Of a DNA stretch of 64,000 bases, positions 47,218 through 56,610 are shown piece after piece. Position 1 is the stretch's first letter. Each line of letters opens with the position of its first letter. The notes beneath the pieces were generated by a model that saw only the letters and a program-made list of their open reading frames with translations, ran no database searches and was not told the DNA's origin. Position numbers and translations under genes: made by a program. The DNA lies in contig NZ_JNCF01000005.1 of the NCBI RefSeq assembly GCF_000770585.1, forward strand, positions 33,876-97,875, given 5' to 3'. This stretch comes from Legionella norrlandica (GTDB lineage: Bacteria > Pseudomonadota > Gammaproteobacteria > Legionellales > Legionellaceae).

Positions 47218-49635
47218 TTAGTGACCAAGCATGGCTTCAATTTTCTCTGGCGGAGCAGCTTGACTATATAGATAACCTTGGACTTCATCGCAATTAAATT
47301 TAATTAAGACATTCTCTTGTTCAATTGTCTCAACACCTTCGGAGAGTACTCGCAAATTTAGTTGGCGCGCCATGGTAATAATGGCCCCGATTATTGAAGC
47401 ATTTTTATTATTTTTTGCACAATTTTTAACAAATGATTTATCAATTTTCAATTTGGTTGTCGGAAGATCTTTGAGGTAACTAAAACTGGAATAACCAGTC
47501 CCAAAGTCGTCAATTGAAATACTAATACCTAATGAATTTAATTCTTGCAAAGAAGATATGACGTGTTGTGCATTCGTCATAATGGCACTTTCTGTTATTT
47601 CTATCTCTAATATTTTGGGATCAAGTGCAAACTCAGTTAATATATTCTTAATGAGGTCTATAAAATTCTTTCGGTTAATTTGAGTCCCCGAAACATTCAC
47701 GGCTATTCGGATTGGCGGCAAACCTTTATCATTCCAGGTTTTAATTTGTAAACAAGCTTGCCGCAGAACCCATTCTCCTAACTGAATAATTAATCCAGTT
47801 TTTTCAGCAATCGCAATAAATTCCTCAGGGTTGACCTCCCCTAATTCTGGATGAAACCATCTCATGAGCGCTTCAACAGCAACTATTTTTTTTGTTTTTA
47901 AATTTAGGATAGGTTGAAATGCAAGAGTGCATTCATTTTTTTGTAGCGCATTCCGTAAATAATTATGAATAATCATTTCTCTTTTCGTTTTAATGTGCAT
48001 AGTCTTATCAAATAGATGATAATAATTTCGGCCGTTATTTTTGGCCATGTACATTGCAATATCGGCATTCTTTAATAATGTGGAAGGAGTTCTTCCATCC
48101 CTTGGGTAAATACTTACACCAATACTTACTGTGATAGCTAATTTCTGATTATGAATGGTAATTGTTTGGCCTATAGCATTATGAATTTTATTAATTACAC
48201 TATGAATTTCCTCAAATTTATCGTTTAAAAATAAAATGACGAATTCATCTCCACCAAATCGTGCCAGTGTATCACTCTCTCGTATGCAATTTTTTAATCG
48301 ACTCGCAATTTCTTTTAGTGCTATATCACCAGCATGATGACCAAGGCTATCATTAATATATTTAAAATGGTCAACATCAATGAAAGTAACAACTAAATTG
48401 GTATGAAAGCGTTTTGAGTAATTAATAGCCTGTATAATTCTATCGTTTAATAAGGTGCGGTTTGGTAAATCAGTTAGTATGTCGTGAGTCGCTTGATGGG
48501 TAATTTTAAGTTCCATTTTTTTTCGCTCGGTGACATCACGAAAACTCCATACTCTGCCAATAATTTTATTACCTAGCCGGTTCGGCATGGAGTAGCGCTC
48601 AAATATTCTTCTATCTTTAAAATGTAATTCATCAAAACTATTTTGATCTGGATTAGCATATAGATATTGAATTCGGCTAACAAATTTTTCAGGCTCAACT
48701 AATTGATTTTTAACAAAATCAATCGCATTTTTGTCATTCAATTTTTTAATGGTTTCATCATCAAATTTCCACATACTTAGAAATTTTTGATTATAAAATT
48801 CAATCTTATCATTTAGGTTAACTACCAAAATTCCATCTGTTGTTGATTCGAGCGTTGAGCGGGTAACTGCTAAGGCTTGATTTAATTTATCAGTACGTTC
48901 CGCTATTTTCTGTTCTAACAATTTTGTGACCGCATCAAGGTTATTATTATCAAATCTTAGAATTAGAGATGAAAGCAGTAGCGCATTAGCTTTGTGCGCA
49001 GTGATTAAAAGTATCGCAACATAAATAAAACTTGAGAAACCCAATAAAATATAGATATCCCCTTTAGTAAATAGCCATATGGAAAAAGGAGTGAAGGAAA
49101 TGATTAAAAACAAAATGTAAACACTGAGTATAGGTGAATATAAGTTATTGGCCGCAGCACTAACCCCTAATACCATAAAAACAACAAAGGACTGATAAGC
49201 GATTCCTTTTTCGGGGATAAGGAACCCTCCAACATAACCCCATGTACTCCCAGTAAAGAGAATGCCTATTATGAATAAGCTTAACCACAATTTATAAGAT
49301 AAATTTATAATGTTATTCTGAAAGAAGTAAACCAGCGAGCTGCGCATTAAAACTGAGATACAAGTCAGCATAAACCAGCTCATTAAGATGTTATGCTTAG
49401 TTACCTCCCATAATGCTGAGCATAAAAAAATGGATACAATAAATTCTCCTGCCAAACCAAAGGGTAATTGCTTATAGAGTAATTCAATTTGCTCTGCCTT
49501 GATTATTTCATTGATTCTATTATTCTGAGTGTCACTGGTTATAATTGAAAGTTCTTTATGATCTGTGAACATCTGCATTACTCTTTTGCTTAGGTTACTA
49601 GGAATAATAGAATCCTCATGTACTGACAGGTACAC
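47218..49635 (-). CDS. membrane-bound diguanylate cyclase/phosphodiesterase (PAS-GGDEF-EAL)
   Basis: About 805 aa. Six to seven membrane helices lie in residues 40-225. A short coiled coil follows, then a PAS domain (about 250-370, DGILVVNLNDKIEFYN), GGDEF (RFGGDEFVILF, intact) and EAL (VEALMRWFHPELG, later DDFGTGYSSFSYLKDLP and the Glu of LSEGVET). Both catalytic sites look intact, so either cyclic-di-GMP synthesis or breakdown is possible. The start may be the GTG at 49635 or an ATG at 49578. Confidence 0.88.
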   Translation of the reverse strand: MYLSVHEDSIIPSNLSKRVMQMFTDHKELSIITSDTQNNRINEIIKAEQIELLYKQLPFGLAGEFIVSIFLCSALWEVTKHNILMSWFMLTCISVLMRSSLVYFFQNNIINLSYKLWLSLFIIGILFTGSTWGYVGGFLIPEKGIAYQSFVVFMVLGVSAAANNLYSPILSVYILFLIISFTPFSIWLFTKGDIYILLGFSSFIYVAILLITAHKANALLLSSLILRFDNNNLDAVTKLLEQKIAERTDKLNQALAVTRSTLESTTDGILVVNLNDKIEFYNQKFLSMWKFDDETIKKLNDKNAIDFVKNQLVEPEKFVSRIQYLYANPDQNSFDELHFKDRRIFERYSMPNRLGNKIIGRVWSFRDVTERKKMELKITHQATHDILTDLPNRTLLNDRIIQAINYSKRFHTNLVVTFIDVDHFKYINDSLGHHAGDIALKEIASRLKNCIRESDTLARFGGDEFVILFLNDKFEEIHSVINKIHNAIGQTITIHNQKLAITVSIGVSIYPRDGRTPSTLLKNADIAMYMAKNNGRNYYHLFDKTMHIKTKREMIIHNYLRNALQKNECTLAFQPILNLKTKKIVAVEALMRWFHPELGEVNPEEFIAIAEKTGLIIQLGEWVLRQACLQIKTWNDKGLPPIRIAVNVSGTQINRKNFIDLIKNILTEFALDPKILEIEITESAIMTNAQHVISSLQELNSLGISISIDDFGTGYSSFSYLKDLPTTKLKIDKSFVKNCAKNNKNASIIGAIITMARQLNLRVLSEGVETIEQENVLIKFNCDEVQGYLYSQAAPPEKIEAMLGH

Positions 49636-49847
49636 TCCGGTTCTCCGTTCCGCGTCTCCTCACACTTCACTCGATGAAGCGAGTTTCGAAAGAGATCTAA
49701 TGTAGGAACAATATTCCAGCTATGCCATTTTATTATAGATCAAAATTTTTTCTTTATGATTTGTTTGGTGACAACAATTATATTGTGCAAAATTATTGTA
49801 ACCTAATAATGCTTGGCTCACTTTATTAAATTCGCAGACTTAAGCGG

Positions 49848-50297
49848 TTAAATGTGATATTGAGTAATCATTCTGTCCAAATGATTTGAGAAAAGTTGAA
49901 TTTCTTTTGCACTGAGAGCATCGAAGCCTCCTCGTATCAAGCCACTTTCTCGCAGAGATTCATTTAAATTACGCATGCTTAATATTTGCTTCATATTGTT
50001 TGCTGAATAAAGTGTTCCTCTTGGGCTAAGAGCAAAAGCTTGCTTAGTAATAATTTGATCGGCCAAAATAATATCTGCGGTAATTACGAGATCGTAAGGT
50101 TGAACATGATGGACAATATATTTATCTGCACTATCAAAACCTGATTCTACTTGTATTCTTTTTATAAAGGGAGAAGGAGGAATAGTTACTAAATGGTTTG
50201 CAACGATTCTCACTGAAATCTGACGTTTTATTGCAGCACGATATAAAATTTGTTTTATAGCTTTTGGGCAAGCATCCCCATCAATCCAAATTATCAT
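49848..50297 (-). CDS. YaiI/YqxD-family protein (DUF188)
   Basis: 149 aa. The N-terminus IWIDGDACPKAIKQIL carries the family's invariant D-G-D-A-C-P, followed by ADKYIVHHVQPYDLVITADIILA and LSPRGTLYSANNM. The fold is PIN/NYN-nuclease-like; the function is not established. It lies 18 bases past the Rieske gene on the same strand, so it may be read through from the biosynthetic operon, but it is widespread on its own in other genomes. Confidence 0.88.
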   Translation of the reverse strand: MIIWIDGDACPKAIKQILYRAAIKRQISVRIVANHLVTIPPSPFIKRIQVESGFDSADKYIVHHVQPYDLVITADIILADQIITKQAFALSPRGTLYSANNMKQILSMRNLNESLRESGLIRGGFDALSAKEIQLFSNHLDRMITQYHI

Positions 50298-50315
50298 TAA
50301 TTGTTAACATCCTAT

Positions 50316-51314
50316 TTAAATATTTAAAAAAATTGTTTTCTGGTAAATCTGCGCTTTATTCTCAAAAATCCGTTCTATATGGGGGCGTAATAAATCCAAT
50401 TCGGTTGATTTAAATGATGCGTCTGGAAAAAAGGTACTATTGTTTTCTTGTTTTGTTAATATAGAAATATCTTGCTTTAATGCCATTTTGATAAAAGGAA
50501 GGAAAGCAAGTTTTTTTAACCAGCTGGTTAACCAATGGTGTCTGTAACTGATTAACAGGAATGCCCGGTGTTTTTTATTGGTTATGGGACTTAGATAAAA
50601 AGTAAATGAAGCTGTTAGATGTTCCTGACTATAATATTCAAGCTCAGCGATTAAAGGAAAATGGAATCGTCCTATAGATGATTTTCTATTTTTTTCAAAA
50701 AGCGAACTGATTAGGCCGGATTGTTTTTGTTTGTCCTCATAATAAACTTCAGCACTGTGTTTATTGACTTTTAAACTGGCTTTTATAATCTGTCTTTTAT
50801 TGTCATGTCTTAGCAAGCCTGCATGAATATAATGCGTATGGGTCGCATCAAGGGTATTTTCTATGATATTCAAAATATCCCCTTCTAACTCAAGCTGCAT
50901 AAAATAAGAACGATATTTCTTGGAGTTCAATGCTGATATATTATAAAGCGGGAGTGTTGTTTCATTTTTATTGAGGCAAATAAAGACCAATCCCATATCA
51001 ATTTGAGTTGGGTAGGCCGGTATATTTTTATCTGTAAGATTTATTTTTTTTTCCAGACCAGGGATTTTAATGCATTCGCCCGATGGATTAAAACTCCAGC
51101 CGTGATAGGGACATTGTAATAATGTACCTTCCAGCTTTCCCGATGAGAGAGGGGCACCACGATGTGGGCATCGATCTTGTAGTGCTACTATTTGATTATT
51201 AAGTTTATAGATTACGATAGGGGTACCGAGTAAGACGAATCGTTGAGGCTTAGTTGATATTTTTTTTACCGTAGTAATAGGCATCCATTGCTGTTTTAAT
51301 CGCTCTATAATCAT
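50316..51314 (-). CDS. Rieske-type aromatic/lipid oxygenase
   Basis: 332 aa. The Rieske 2Fe-2S centre lies at residues about 45-75 with CPHRGAPLSSG and CPYHGWSF (Cys-x-His ... Cys-x-x-His). The catalytic domain has a candidate mononuclear iron facial triad in NTLDATHTHYIHAG. It is similar to VanA/ketosteroid-type oxygenases. It needs an external reductase, not seen here. It is the last gene of the KAS III-led operon, coupled by an ATGA overlap, and probably hydroxylates or demethylates its product. Confidence 0.85.
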   Translation of the reverse strand: MIIERLKQQWMPITTVKKISTKPQRFVLLGTPIVIYKLNNQIVALQDRCPHRGAPLSSGKLEGTLLQCPYHGWSFNPSGECIKIPGLEKKINLTDKNIPAYPTQIDMGLVFICLNKNETTLPLYNISALNSKKYRSYFMQLELEGDILNIIENTLDATHTHYIHAGLLRHDNKRQIIKASLKVNKHSAEVYYEDKQKQSGLISSLFEKNRKSSIGRFHFPLIAELEYYSQEHLTASFTFYLSPITNKKHRAFLLISYRHHWLTSWLKKLAFLPFIKMALKQDISILTKQENNSTFFPDASFKSTELDLLRPHIERIFENKAQIYQKTIFLNI

Positions 51315-52399
51315 AACTTATACCTTTTAAGGAGCGGAACAAAAACAACGTTGAGCAAAATCTGTATGGCTCTCCAGGTAATTCTACGATATAAGGGCAA
51401 ATGTTTTATATAAGCGGCTGTGTATTCTATGAATGGTTGGCCTCCTCTTAATAATTTAAAATGAGAAGCACCCGAGCTTAGGTTTAAGCAACGATTTTTT
51501 TTATGACTGTAGTCGAGAACCAGATAAATCAGAATTCGATACAAGGATTTATCTTTCGATAGCTTGGTATTATATCCTACGAGTGGTGCAGTAATGACTT
51601 GTTCACTTTCAAATAATCCTACTATACCCTGCAATATCCCATGTTTATCGCGAAGCCCCATCAAGGTTAACAATCGATTCTGATGCCAATAGGCTATAAG
51701 CTTTAAACTAAATTGTGGATTATGTTTTGAGTATTTTTCCAAATATAATAAATTATATAGTCTTACAATATCGTGGTAATCTGATTCTTTGATTTGGTCA
51801 TGCAGCACTAGTTCATATTCACTTTTAGCCAAGGCACGGCGATCATTCTGAGTATTATTACGGTTAATGAATTCCTGTAAATTAGCATCAAAAATATAAA
51901 CTTGCCGTGAAGCAGCCAGGATAAATCCTTCTTTTTTTAAATGTTCAATTAAATTCTTATTGGTATGTTCGTTTAATGAGCGATACATGATGGCATGTTG
52001 AGGATACTTTTCTCGGGCTCGGTTTAATTGCTCCTTCACCCCATCCCCATGCCAATTCGGATAAGGATTAGTTGACAGTAAAAAATTATTGATAAAATAA
52101 TTTTTATTAACCTTTCCCAGCCTGAGCAATCCACCTATGGAATTAATTAATAGGATTAAACAAAAACGCAACAGCCTATTATTAATTTTAAAGAGCTCAT
52201 CTTTGCTGTAAGTAATTAGTGCGTTGTAGGGAGAGCAAACATAAGAGGAATGATATTCTGTATCATTTAAGGTGGCTGGGAATAGGAACCCGCCCATCTC
52301 TTCGGTGGTCATTCTGGTTTCAACATTCAGCATCCATTCTTTGCTCGAACCGTGTATAAAGGGATTGCTATATAAAGTGCATTTATCATTAAAAATCAT
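51311..52399 (-). CDS. GNAT-fold acyltransferase-like protein
   Basis: About 362 aa. The C-terminal two-thirds has a GNAT-type pattern (YHDIVRLYNLLYLEKYSKHNP, LMGLRDKHGILQGIVGLFE, then LIYLVLDYSHKKNRCLNLSSGASHFKLLRGG), similar to BioF2/FemAB-like Acetyltransf_6 proteins; it ends in an amphipathic helix. It probably transfers an acyl or aminoacyl group onto the operon's product. The ATG at 52399, just past the upstream stop, is my best guess; longer starts at 52417 or 52432 overlap the ATP-grasp gene. Confidence 0.65.
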   Translation of the reverse strand: MIFNDKCTLYSNPFIHGSSKEWMLNVETRMTTEEMGGFLFPATLNDTEYHSSYVCSPYNALITYSKDELFKINNRLLRFCLILLINSIGGLLRLGKVNKNYFINNFLLSTNPYPNWHGDGVKEQLNRAREKYPQHAIMYRSLNEHTNKNLIEHLKKEGFILAASRQVYIFDANLQEFINRNNTQNDRRALAKSEYELVLHDQIKESDYHDIVRLYNLLYLEKYSKHNPQFSLKLIAYWHQNRLLTLMGLRDKHGILQGIVGLFESEQVITAPLVGYNTKLSKDKSLYRILIYLVLDYSHKKNRCLNLSSGASHFKLLRGGQPFIEYTAAYIKHLPLYRRITWRAIQILLNVVFVPLLKRYKL

Positions 52400-52403
52400 G
52401 ATG

Positions 52404-53519
52404 TTATTGCTCACCATTAAATTCAATATCATCCGTTGAAGCGCAATGGAAATTCTTTTTTTCCTTAATCATACGGCAAAAAATATTGGTTATGGTCATG
52501 AAGCTTTTTAGACCCAGCCATGGATAATCTTTACTTTTTAGCACGTCATGAGCCCTTTTATAAATAAACCCTTGGGGATTGTTTAAAAAATAATGGACCC
52601 CTTGAAGTTTCATTGCCAGACCGAGCATATAGGGTTGTTTGGGTAATAGACAATTTTGTTCTTGACCTTGCATGAGGGTTGACCAGTTTATTTGTTCTGA
52701 AATCAGATGAAATCCGCTAGTAATTCTGGGATTGCATTCTAAAGCAAAAGCCTTTCCTTCACTCACTATAAAATCAAAGGCAATTTGTCCACTAAAGCGA
52801 TATTTTTCGCAAAAAACTGTAACAAAATGTGCGATTGCTTCTATATTTGCGGGTTCAAAGTAAATCCCTGCAGCCGGGCCGGAAGTATATTTGGGATGGT
52901 AAGCCGTTTGAATCAGGATCTTGCCTTTATCTGCTATGGCGTAGCTGCAGTATTCTTTCCCAGTAATGAAGAGTTGCGCCACATAAGGAACATCAAGTTT
53001 TAATTCGGTAATGGCTTGTGGTGATGGTTTAATTATTAAATGGGAGCCAAAACGAGAATAAACAGGTTTCAATAAGATGTCTTTGTTTAATGGAATTCTG
53101 CCTTTCTCATCTTCAGTTGTTACAAGCCAACTTTGTGGCGCGTCTAATCCATAATCTAGAGCAAGTTGATTAAAAATAAACTTGTTATGTAACGGATTAA
53201 GTCGCAAGAAGGATTCGCAGAATAGGCGAGTATATTGCGACAGCTCTTCATATCCTTGGCTGATGAAGAAAATTTCTTCACAAGTAGGAATAAGTAGATC
53301 AATTTGATACTCAATGATTATTGTTTTAAGAGCTTGAATGAATTGTTGAAGTTCCGTATTAGGCTTAGGCAGGGTGAAATGCTTTTGTAATCCTTTTACA
53401 AAGCGGCCGAGAGGAAAATGCATACTGTCAGCACTATAAACGGCATGCCCTTGTTGAATCAGGCTGCGCATGACATCCATGCTTGCTGGAGCTCGGCCCC
53501 CAGTGACTAGTACTCTCAT
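52404..53519 (-). CDS. ATP-grasp ligase
   Basis: 371 aa. A Rossmann-like start MRVLVTGGRAPASMDVMRSL is followed by a pre-ATP-grasp part, then the ATP-grasp core: DILLKPVYSRFGSHLI, YVAQLFITGKEYCSYA and the metal-binding FDFIVSEGKAFALECNPRITSGFH. It activates a carboxylate as acyl-phosphate for attack by an amine or thiol. It overlaps the AMP-ligase-like gene by 4 bases. Confidence 0.82.
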   Translation of the reverse strand: MRVLVTGGRAPASMDVMRSLIQQGHAVYSADSMHFPLGRFVKGLQKHFTLPKPNTELQQFIQALKTIIIEYQIDLLIPTCEEIFFISQGYEELSQYTRLFCESFLRLNPLHNKFIFNQLALDYGLDAPQSWLVTTEDEKGRIPLNKDILLKPVYSRFGSHLIIKPSPQAITELKLDVPYVAQLFITGKEYCSYAIADKGKILIQTAYHPKYTSGPAAGIYFEPANIEAIAHFVTVFCEKYRFSGQIAFDFIVSEGKAFALECNPRITSGFHLISEQINWSTLMQGQEQNCLLPKQPYMLGLAMKLQGVHYFLNNPQGFIYKRAHDVLKSKDYPWLGLKSFMTITNIFCRMIKEKKNFHCASTDDIEFNGEQ

Positions 53520-54811
53520 TGAGTTCTCCTCTTAAAGCAGTCCACCCCAGGATAATATCTGGATTGGATGCGACGGTGTTTCAATGTATTGTCTTTAGTT
53601 TTATAGGGCTGCCAAAGCCAAGTTGGTGTGTCACAACCTAGGTTGATGAACAGTTGGTTTAAATGCCTAATTAACTCCTCCCGATGGTTTATTTCAGGAA
53701 AAACCTGTATAGTAAATTCAGTAAGGGAGTTCTGGCATATCCGATAATCATCAAAATTTATAGGGCTACTGGTCATTTTTTGGCGAAGGGCGTCTGCAAA
53801 AATCGGCAGTATTTCATTCCCTTTTTGGCCATAACAGACATCGCCCAAACGACCTTCAATAGCAGAAAGCTCAGTAAATACTCCAGTAGATTTTTTCGCA
53901 ATGAGTACATCATCCAAACGATAACGAATAATCGGTTGAGAGGTACGCATTAAATCAGTAATTATTGGAACAAAACGCTGTTCATCAATCCAGTCTTTTT
54001 CAATTATTAAAAACTCCTCATTCATCACCAGACTATTACTGCTTTTATCACTTGCCGCGAGAAATCCCTCAGTGCATTGATATACTTGTGATACGGGCAA
54101 ATTGAATGCTTTACTAATGAATTCTTCGTCTGCTTGTTCCAATACTTCAGCAACTGCAACGATCTTTTTAGGGCGGATTGTGAGTAGATTTTTGTTTTGG
54201 GCAAGTAAGCGCAAGACACTGGATGGAGCTGACACAATCGTTGGATTAAGTGCATTTATTTTTTTCAGATGCTCCTCAAAAGGGTGTAGAAGATCGAAAA
54301 AATGAAATTGTATTTTCCTGCTTTTATTGAGTGTCATATAAAGTTGGTTGTTAGCCCTCAAGAAAAAGGCGATTCGCTCTTTTGTCTTAAGGCCGTGAGG
54401 CAATACTTTTGCTAGGATAATCCCAGTCCAGGCATCACGTTCTCTTGGACTAGTCAAAAACAACCCCCTGGTGCCCGATGTTCCTGAGGAAAGGCCAATG
54501 GCGATGTCATTGATAAGGGGCGAAAAATTGCGAGTTTCCTCTGCTGTTAAAGCAATGGTTAATGCGTCTGATTTCTTAATTTTCACGGTATTTATTTCAT
54601 CGAAATAATGATTCATTATGGTTTTATTCATAATGGGCCATTGATGAAAAGGTTTATCAAGATAATCCTTATAGAAGGGGGAGTTAACTAGTGTTTTTTG
54701 GACTAGAGAGTGGAACTTCTTATTTTGATAGGCTATTAATTGTTCATGAGTATTCAAATAATACTTTAAATAAAGAGTCTTATAGTAATAATAAAGGATG
54801 CGAGCTAGCAT
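53516..54811 (-). CDS. adenylate-forming enzyme, F390-synthetase/PaaK-like
   Basis: 431 aa. The AMP-binding P-loop is GLSSGTSGTRGLFLTSPRER. The motif QVYQCTEGFLA (like the aromatic-Glu motif YxxTE) and IIRYRLDDVLIAK (like YRTGD) follow. The family is the F390-synthetase-related group, which adenylates a carboxylate but may not use CoA. In ole-type pathways the AMP-ligase OleC forms a beta-lactone from a 2-alkyl-3-hydroxy acid; this protein may fill that place, though it is from a different branch. Confidence 0.78.
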   Translation of the reverse strand: MLARILYYYYKTLYLKYYLNTHEQLIAYQNKKFHSLVQKTLVNSPFYKDYLDKPFHQWPIMNKTIMNHYFDEINTVKIKKSDALTIALTAEETRNFSPLINDIAIGLSSGTSGTRGLFLTSPRERDAWTGIILAKVLPHGLKTKERIAFFLRANNQLYMTLNKSRKIQFHFFDLLHPFEEHLKKINALNPTIVSAPSSVLRLLAQNKNLLTIRPKKIVAVAEVLEQADEEFISKAFNLPVSQVYQCTEGFLAASDKSSNSLVMNEEFLIIEKDWIDEQRFVPIITDLMRTSQPIIRYRLDDVLIAKKSTGVFTELSAIEGRLGDVCYGQKGNEILPIFADALRQKMTSSPINFDDYRICQNSLTEFTIQVFPEINHREELIRHLNQLFINLGCDTPTWLWQPYKTKDNTLKHRRIQSRYYPGVDCFKRRTQ

Positions 54812-55632
54812 GATTTTTGAGCCCCCGTCCGTTCACGTGAATGCTTACAGTGGGTAGGAATAATCTCAATATTCTTATTAGACTTATAGAGTTCATGGAG
54901 ATTTTTTATTGTATTAATGTATTCTTCTTTATTGTCATGAATTAGGTAGGTTAAATGACTGGGGTAAATAAGTTCTTTAAAGGTTTCCTGGTGCCAGCAA
55001 CTGTCGGCAATCAGAAACACTTCAGTTTCTGCTTTAAAGTACAAACCGATATGGCCTTTGGCATGTCCTGGCAAGGGTATAGCGATGAGACGCTTGTCGC
55101 CAAAAACATCATAACCATAGCGGAATGGGTGTAATGATGGTTCTAATTTAACTTTCCTGTTGCCAAGAATGATGGTTCGCTGATAAAAATCGCTAGGTAA
55201 GAGATCAGGCAAAAATCCCTTGAGTAGTGCCCTGAATTTGCTTTTATAGCGAATACTTTCAAGCCCATCCGGATGGCAAATAAAGTGAGCGTTGGGAAAA
55301 TCAGATAAACCAGCGATATGATCTGAATGGAAATGAGAAATCACCACATAATTGATGTCAGTAGGCGCAATATTTTGATCCTTGAGTTGATCTTTTAGTG
55401 ATTTTTTCAAGGTTACTGGGGTTAAATAACGATACAAAGAAAAAGGGAACCGTTGAGTTAATTGAAAAAAACGATGACTATAGCCTGTATCAAATAAAAT
55501 AAAACCTTTTTCTGGATGATTTATTAGAGCGCATGTGGATGGGTATTCTCGTTGTTTCAGCATTCCGGATTGCAAGGTCATTCGTTCACAATGTCGACAA
55601 AAACCGGATTCAAAAAGTTGATAAGTCAGCAT
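54805..55632 (-). CDS. metallo-beta-lactamase-fold hydrolase
   Basis: 275 aa. The metal-binding HFHSDHIAGL motif (HxHxDH) is preceded by FILFDTGYSH; the later His ligands lie in PLPGHAKGHIGLYF and IPTHCKHSR, with the bridging Asp in FLIADSCWHQ. It resembles lactonase/thioesterase-type MBL enzymes (AHL-lactonase group). In the operon it could release or open a thioester or lactone intermediate. I use the ATG at 55632; an upstream TTG is possible. Confidence 0.8.
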   Translation of the reverse strand: MLTYQLFESGFCRHCERMTLQSGMLKQREYPSTCALINHPEKGFILFDTGYSHRFFQLTQRFPFSLYRYLTPVTLKKSLKDQLKDQNIAPTDINYVVISHFHSDHIAGLSDFPNAHFICHPDGLESIRYKSKFRALLKGFLPDLLPSDFYQRTIILGNRKVKLEPSLHPFRYGYDVFGDKRLIAIPLPGHAKGHIGLYFKAETEVFLIADSCWHQETFKELIYPSHLTYLIHDNKEEYINTIKNLHELYKSNKNIEIIPTHCKHSRERTGAQKSC

Positions 55633-56609
55633 GAAGATTGATACCAATTGGCGTATCGATGTATGCCTTCCTCGATACTCACTATTGGTTTGTAATGGAG
55701 ATCTTGTTTGGCAGCGTCAATATTAAGGGTTTGACCAAGGGCTAATACACCACAGCTATATCGTGTAATGCTAGGTTCACCTAAAAAAGGAAGATGATGA
55801 ATTATTTCAAGGCAATAAGCAATACGTTTGGCAAACGCATAGGAGATCTGTTTTACTTTAAGCGATTTGTTCAGTGCTCTATAAAGTAACTTAAGGATAG
55901 TAATCAATGATTTAGGTTCGTTGTTGGTAATATTGTATTTCTTCCCATAGAATTTATGCGATGCATTGGCAGCTAGAATCAAACTTTCTACGACATTATC
56001 AACGTACGTGATATCAATAATTTGCTCACCCGAACCGATAAGAGGCAATATTCCTTTTCGTTCTGCTTGCAATAATCTGGGAATAATCGCCCTATCAAAG
56101 GGGCCAATAATGGCTCGTGGACGTAAAGTAATTACTTTCAAATCTTTCTCAAGATAGGCTTTGTCAATTAATGACTCAGCAAGCAATTTGGATTTTATAT
56201 AATAATTAGCAGGAATTGTGGGTAAAGGGTCATTTTCCTTGATCTGATGTTTTTCTTTAAAGTCAAAATAAATGCTTGGTGAGGATACATGGATAAGTCG
56301 CGAATTATCGGGTGTTGCTTCGATGACATTTTGGGTGCCCACCACATTGGATTGATAAAATTTATCCCAAGGTCCCCATGGGCTAGAGAGCGCTGCACAA
56401 TGAAAAATAACTTGGGCTCTGCGAGTTATTTTTCTCAGATGCTCTTTTTCTTTTAAATCCACTTCTATAAATTGTGCTCCTAGCTGAGTTAGGATGTTGC
56501 CTAGTTGTCGATTACGTCCTAATGCAATGACTTTATTTCCTTCTTGAAGTAATCGGTTTGTTAAGTTCATTCCTAGGCAGCCAGTAGCTCCAGTTACTAC
56601 ATAGAGCAT
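55626..56609 (-). CDS. NAD(P)-dependent 3-beta-HSD/epimerase-family reductase (OleD-like)
   Basis: 327 aa extended SDR. The Rossmann motif VVTGATGCLGMNL is followed by the NxAALS-type motif IFHCAALSSPWGPW and catalytic Y-x-x-x-K in PANYYIKSKLLAESL. It is similar to the 3-beta-hydroxysteroid dehydrogenase branch that includes OleD, the reductase that turns a 2-alkyl-3-keto acid into the 3-hydroxy acid. It lies 1 base after the KAS III-like gene and overlaps the MBL gene by 7 bases. Confidence 0.82.
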   Translation of the reverse strand: MLYVVTGATGCLGMNLTNRLLQEGNKVIALGRNRQLGNILTQLGAQFIEVDLKEKEHLRKITRRAQVIFHCAALSSPWGPWDKFYQSNVVGTQNVIEATPDNSRLIHVSSPSIYFDFKEKHQIKENDPLPTIPANYYIKSKLLAESLIDKAYLEKDLKVITLRPRAIIGPFDRAIIPRLLQAERKGILPLIGSGEQIIDITYVDNVVESLILAANASHKFYGKKYNITNNEPKSLITILKLLYRALNKSLKVKQISYAFAKRIAYCLEIIHHLPFLGEPSITRYSCGVLALGQTLNIDAAKQDLHYKPIVSIEEGIHRYANWYQSSC

Positions 56610-56610
56610 T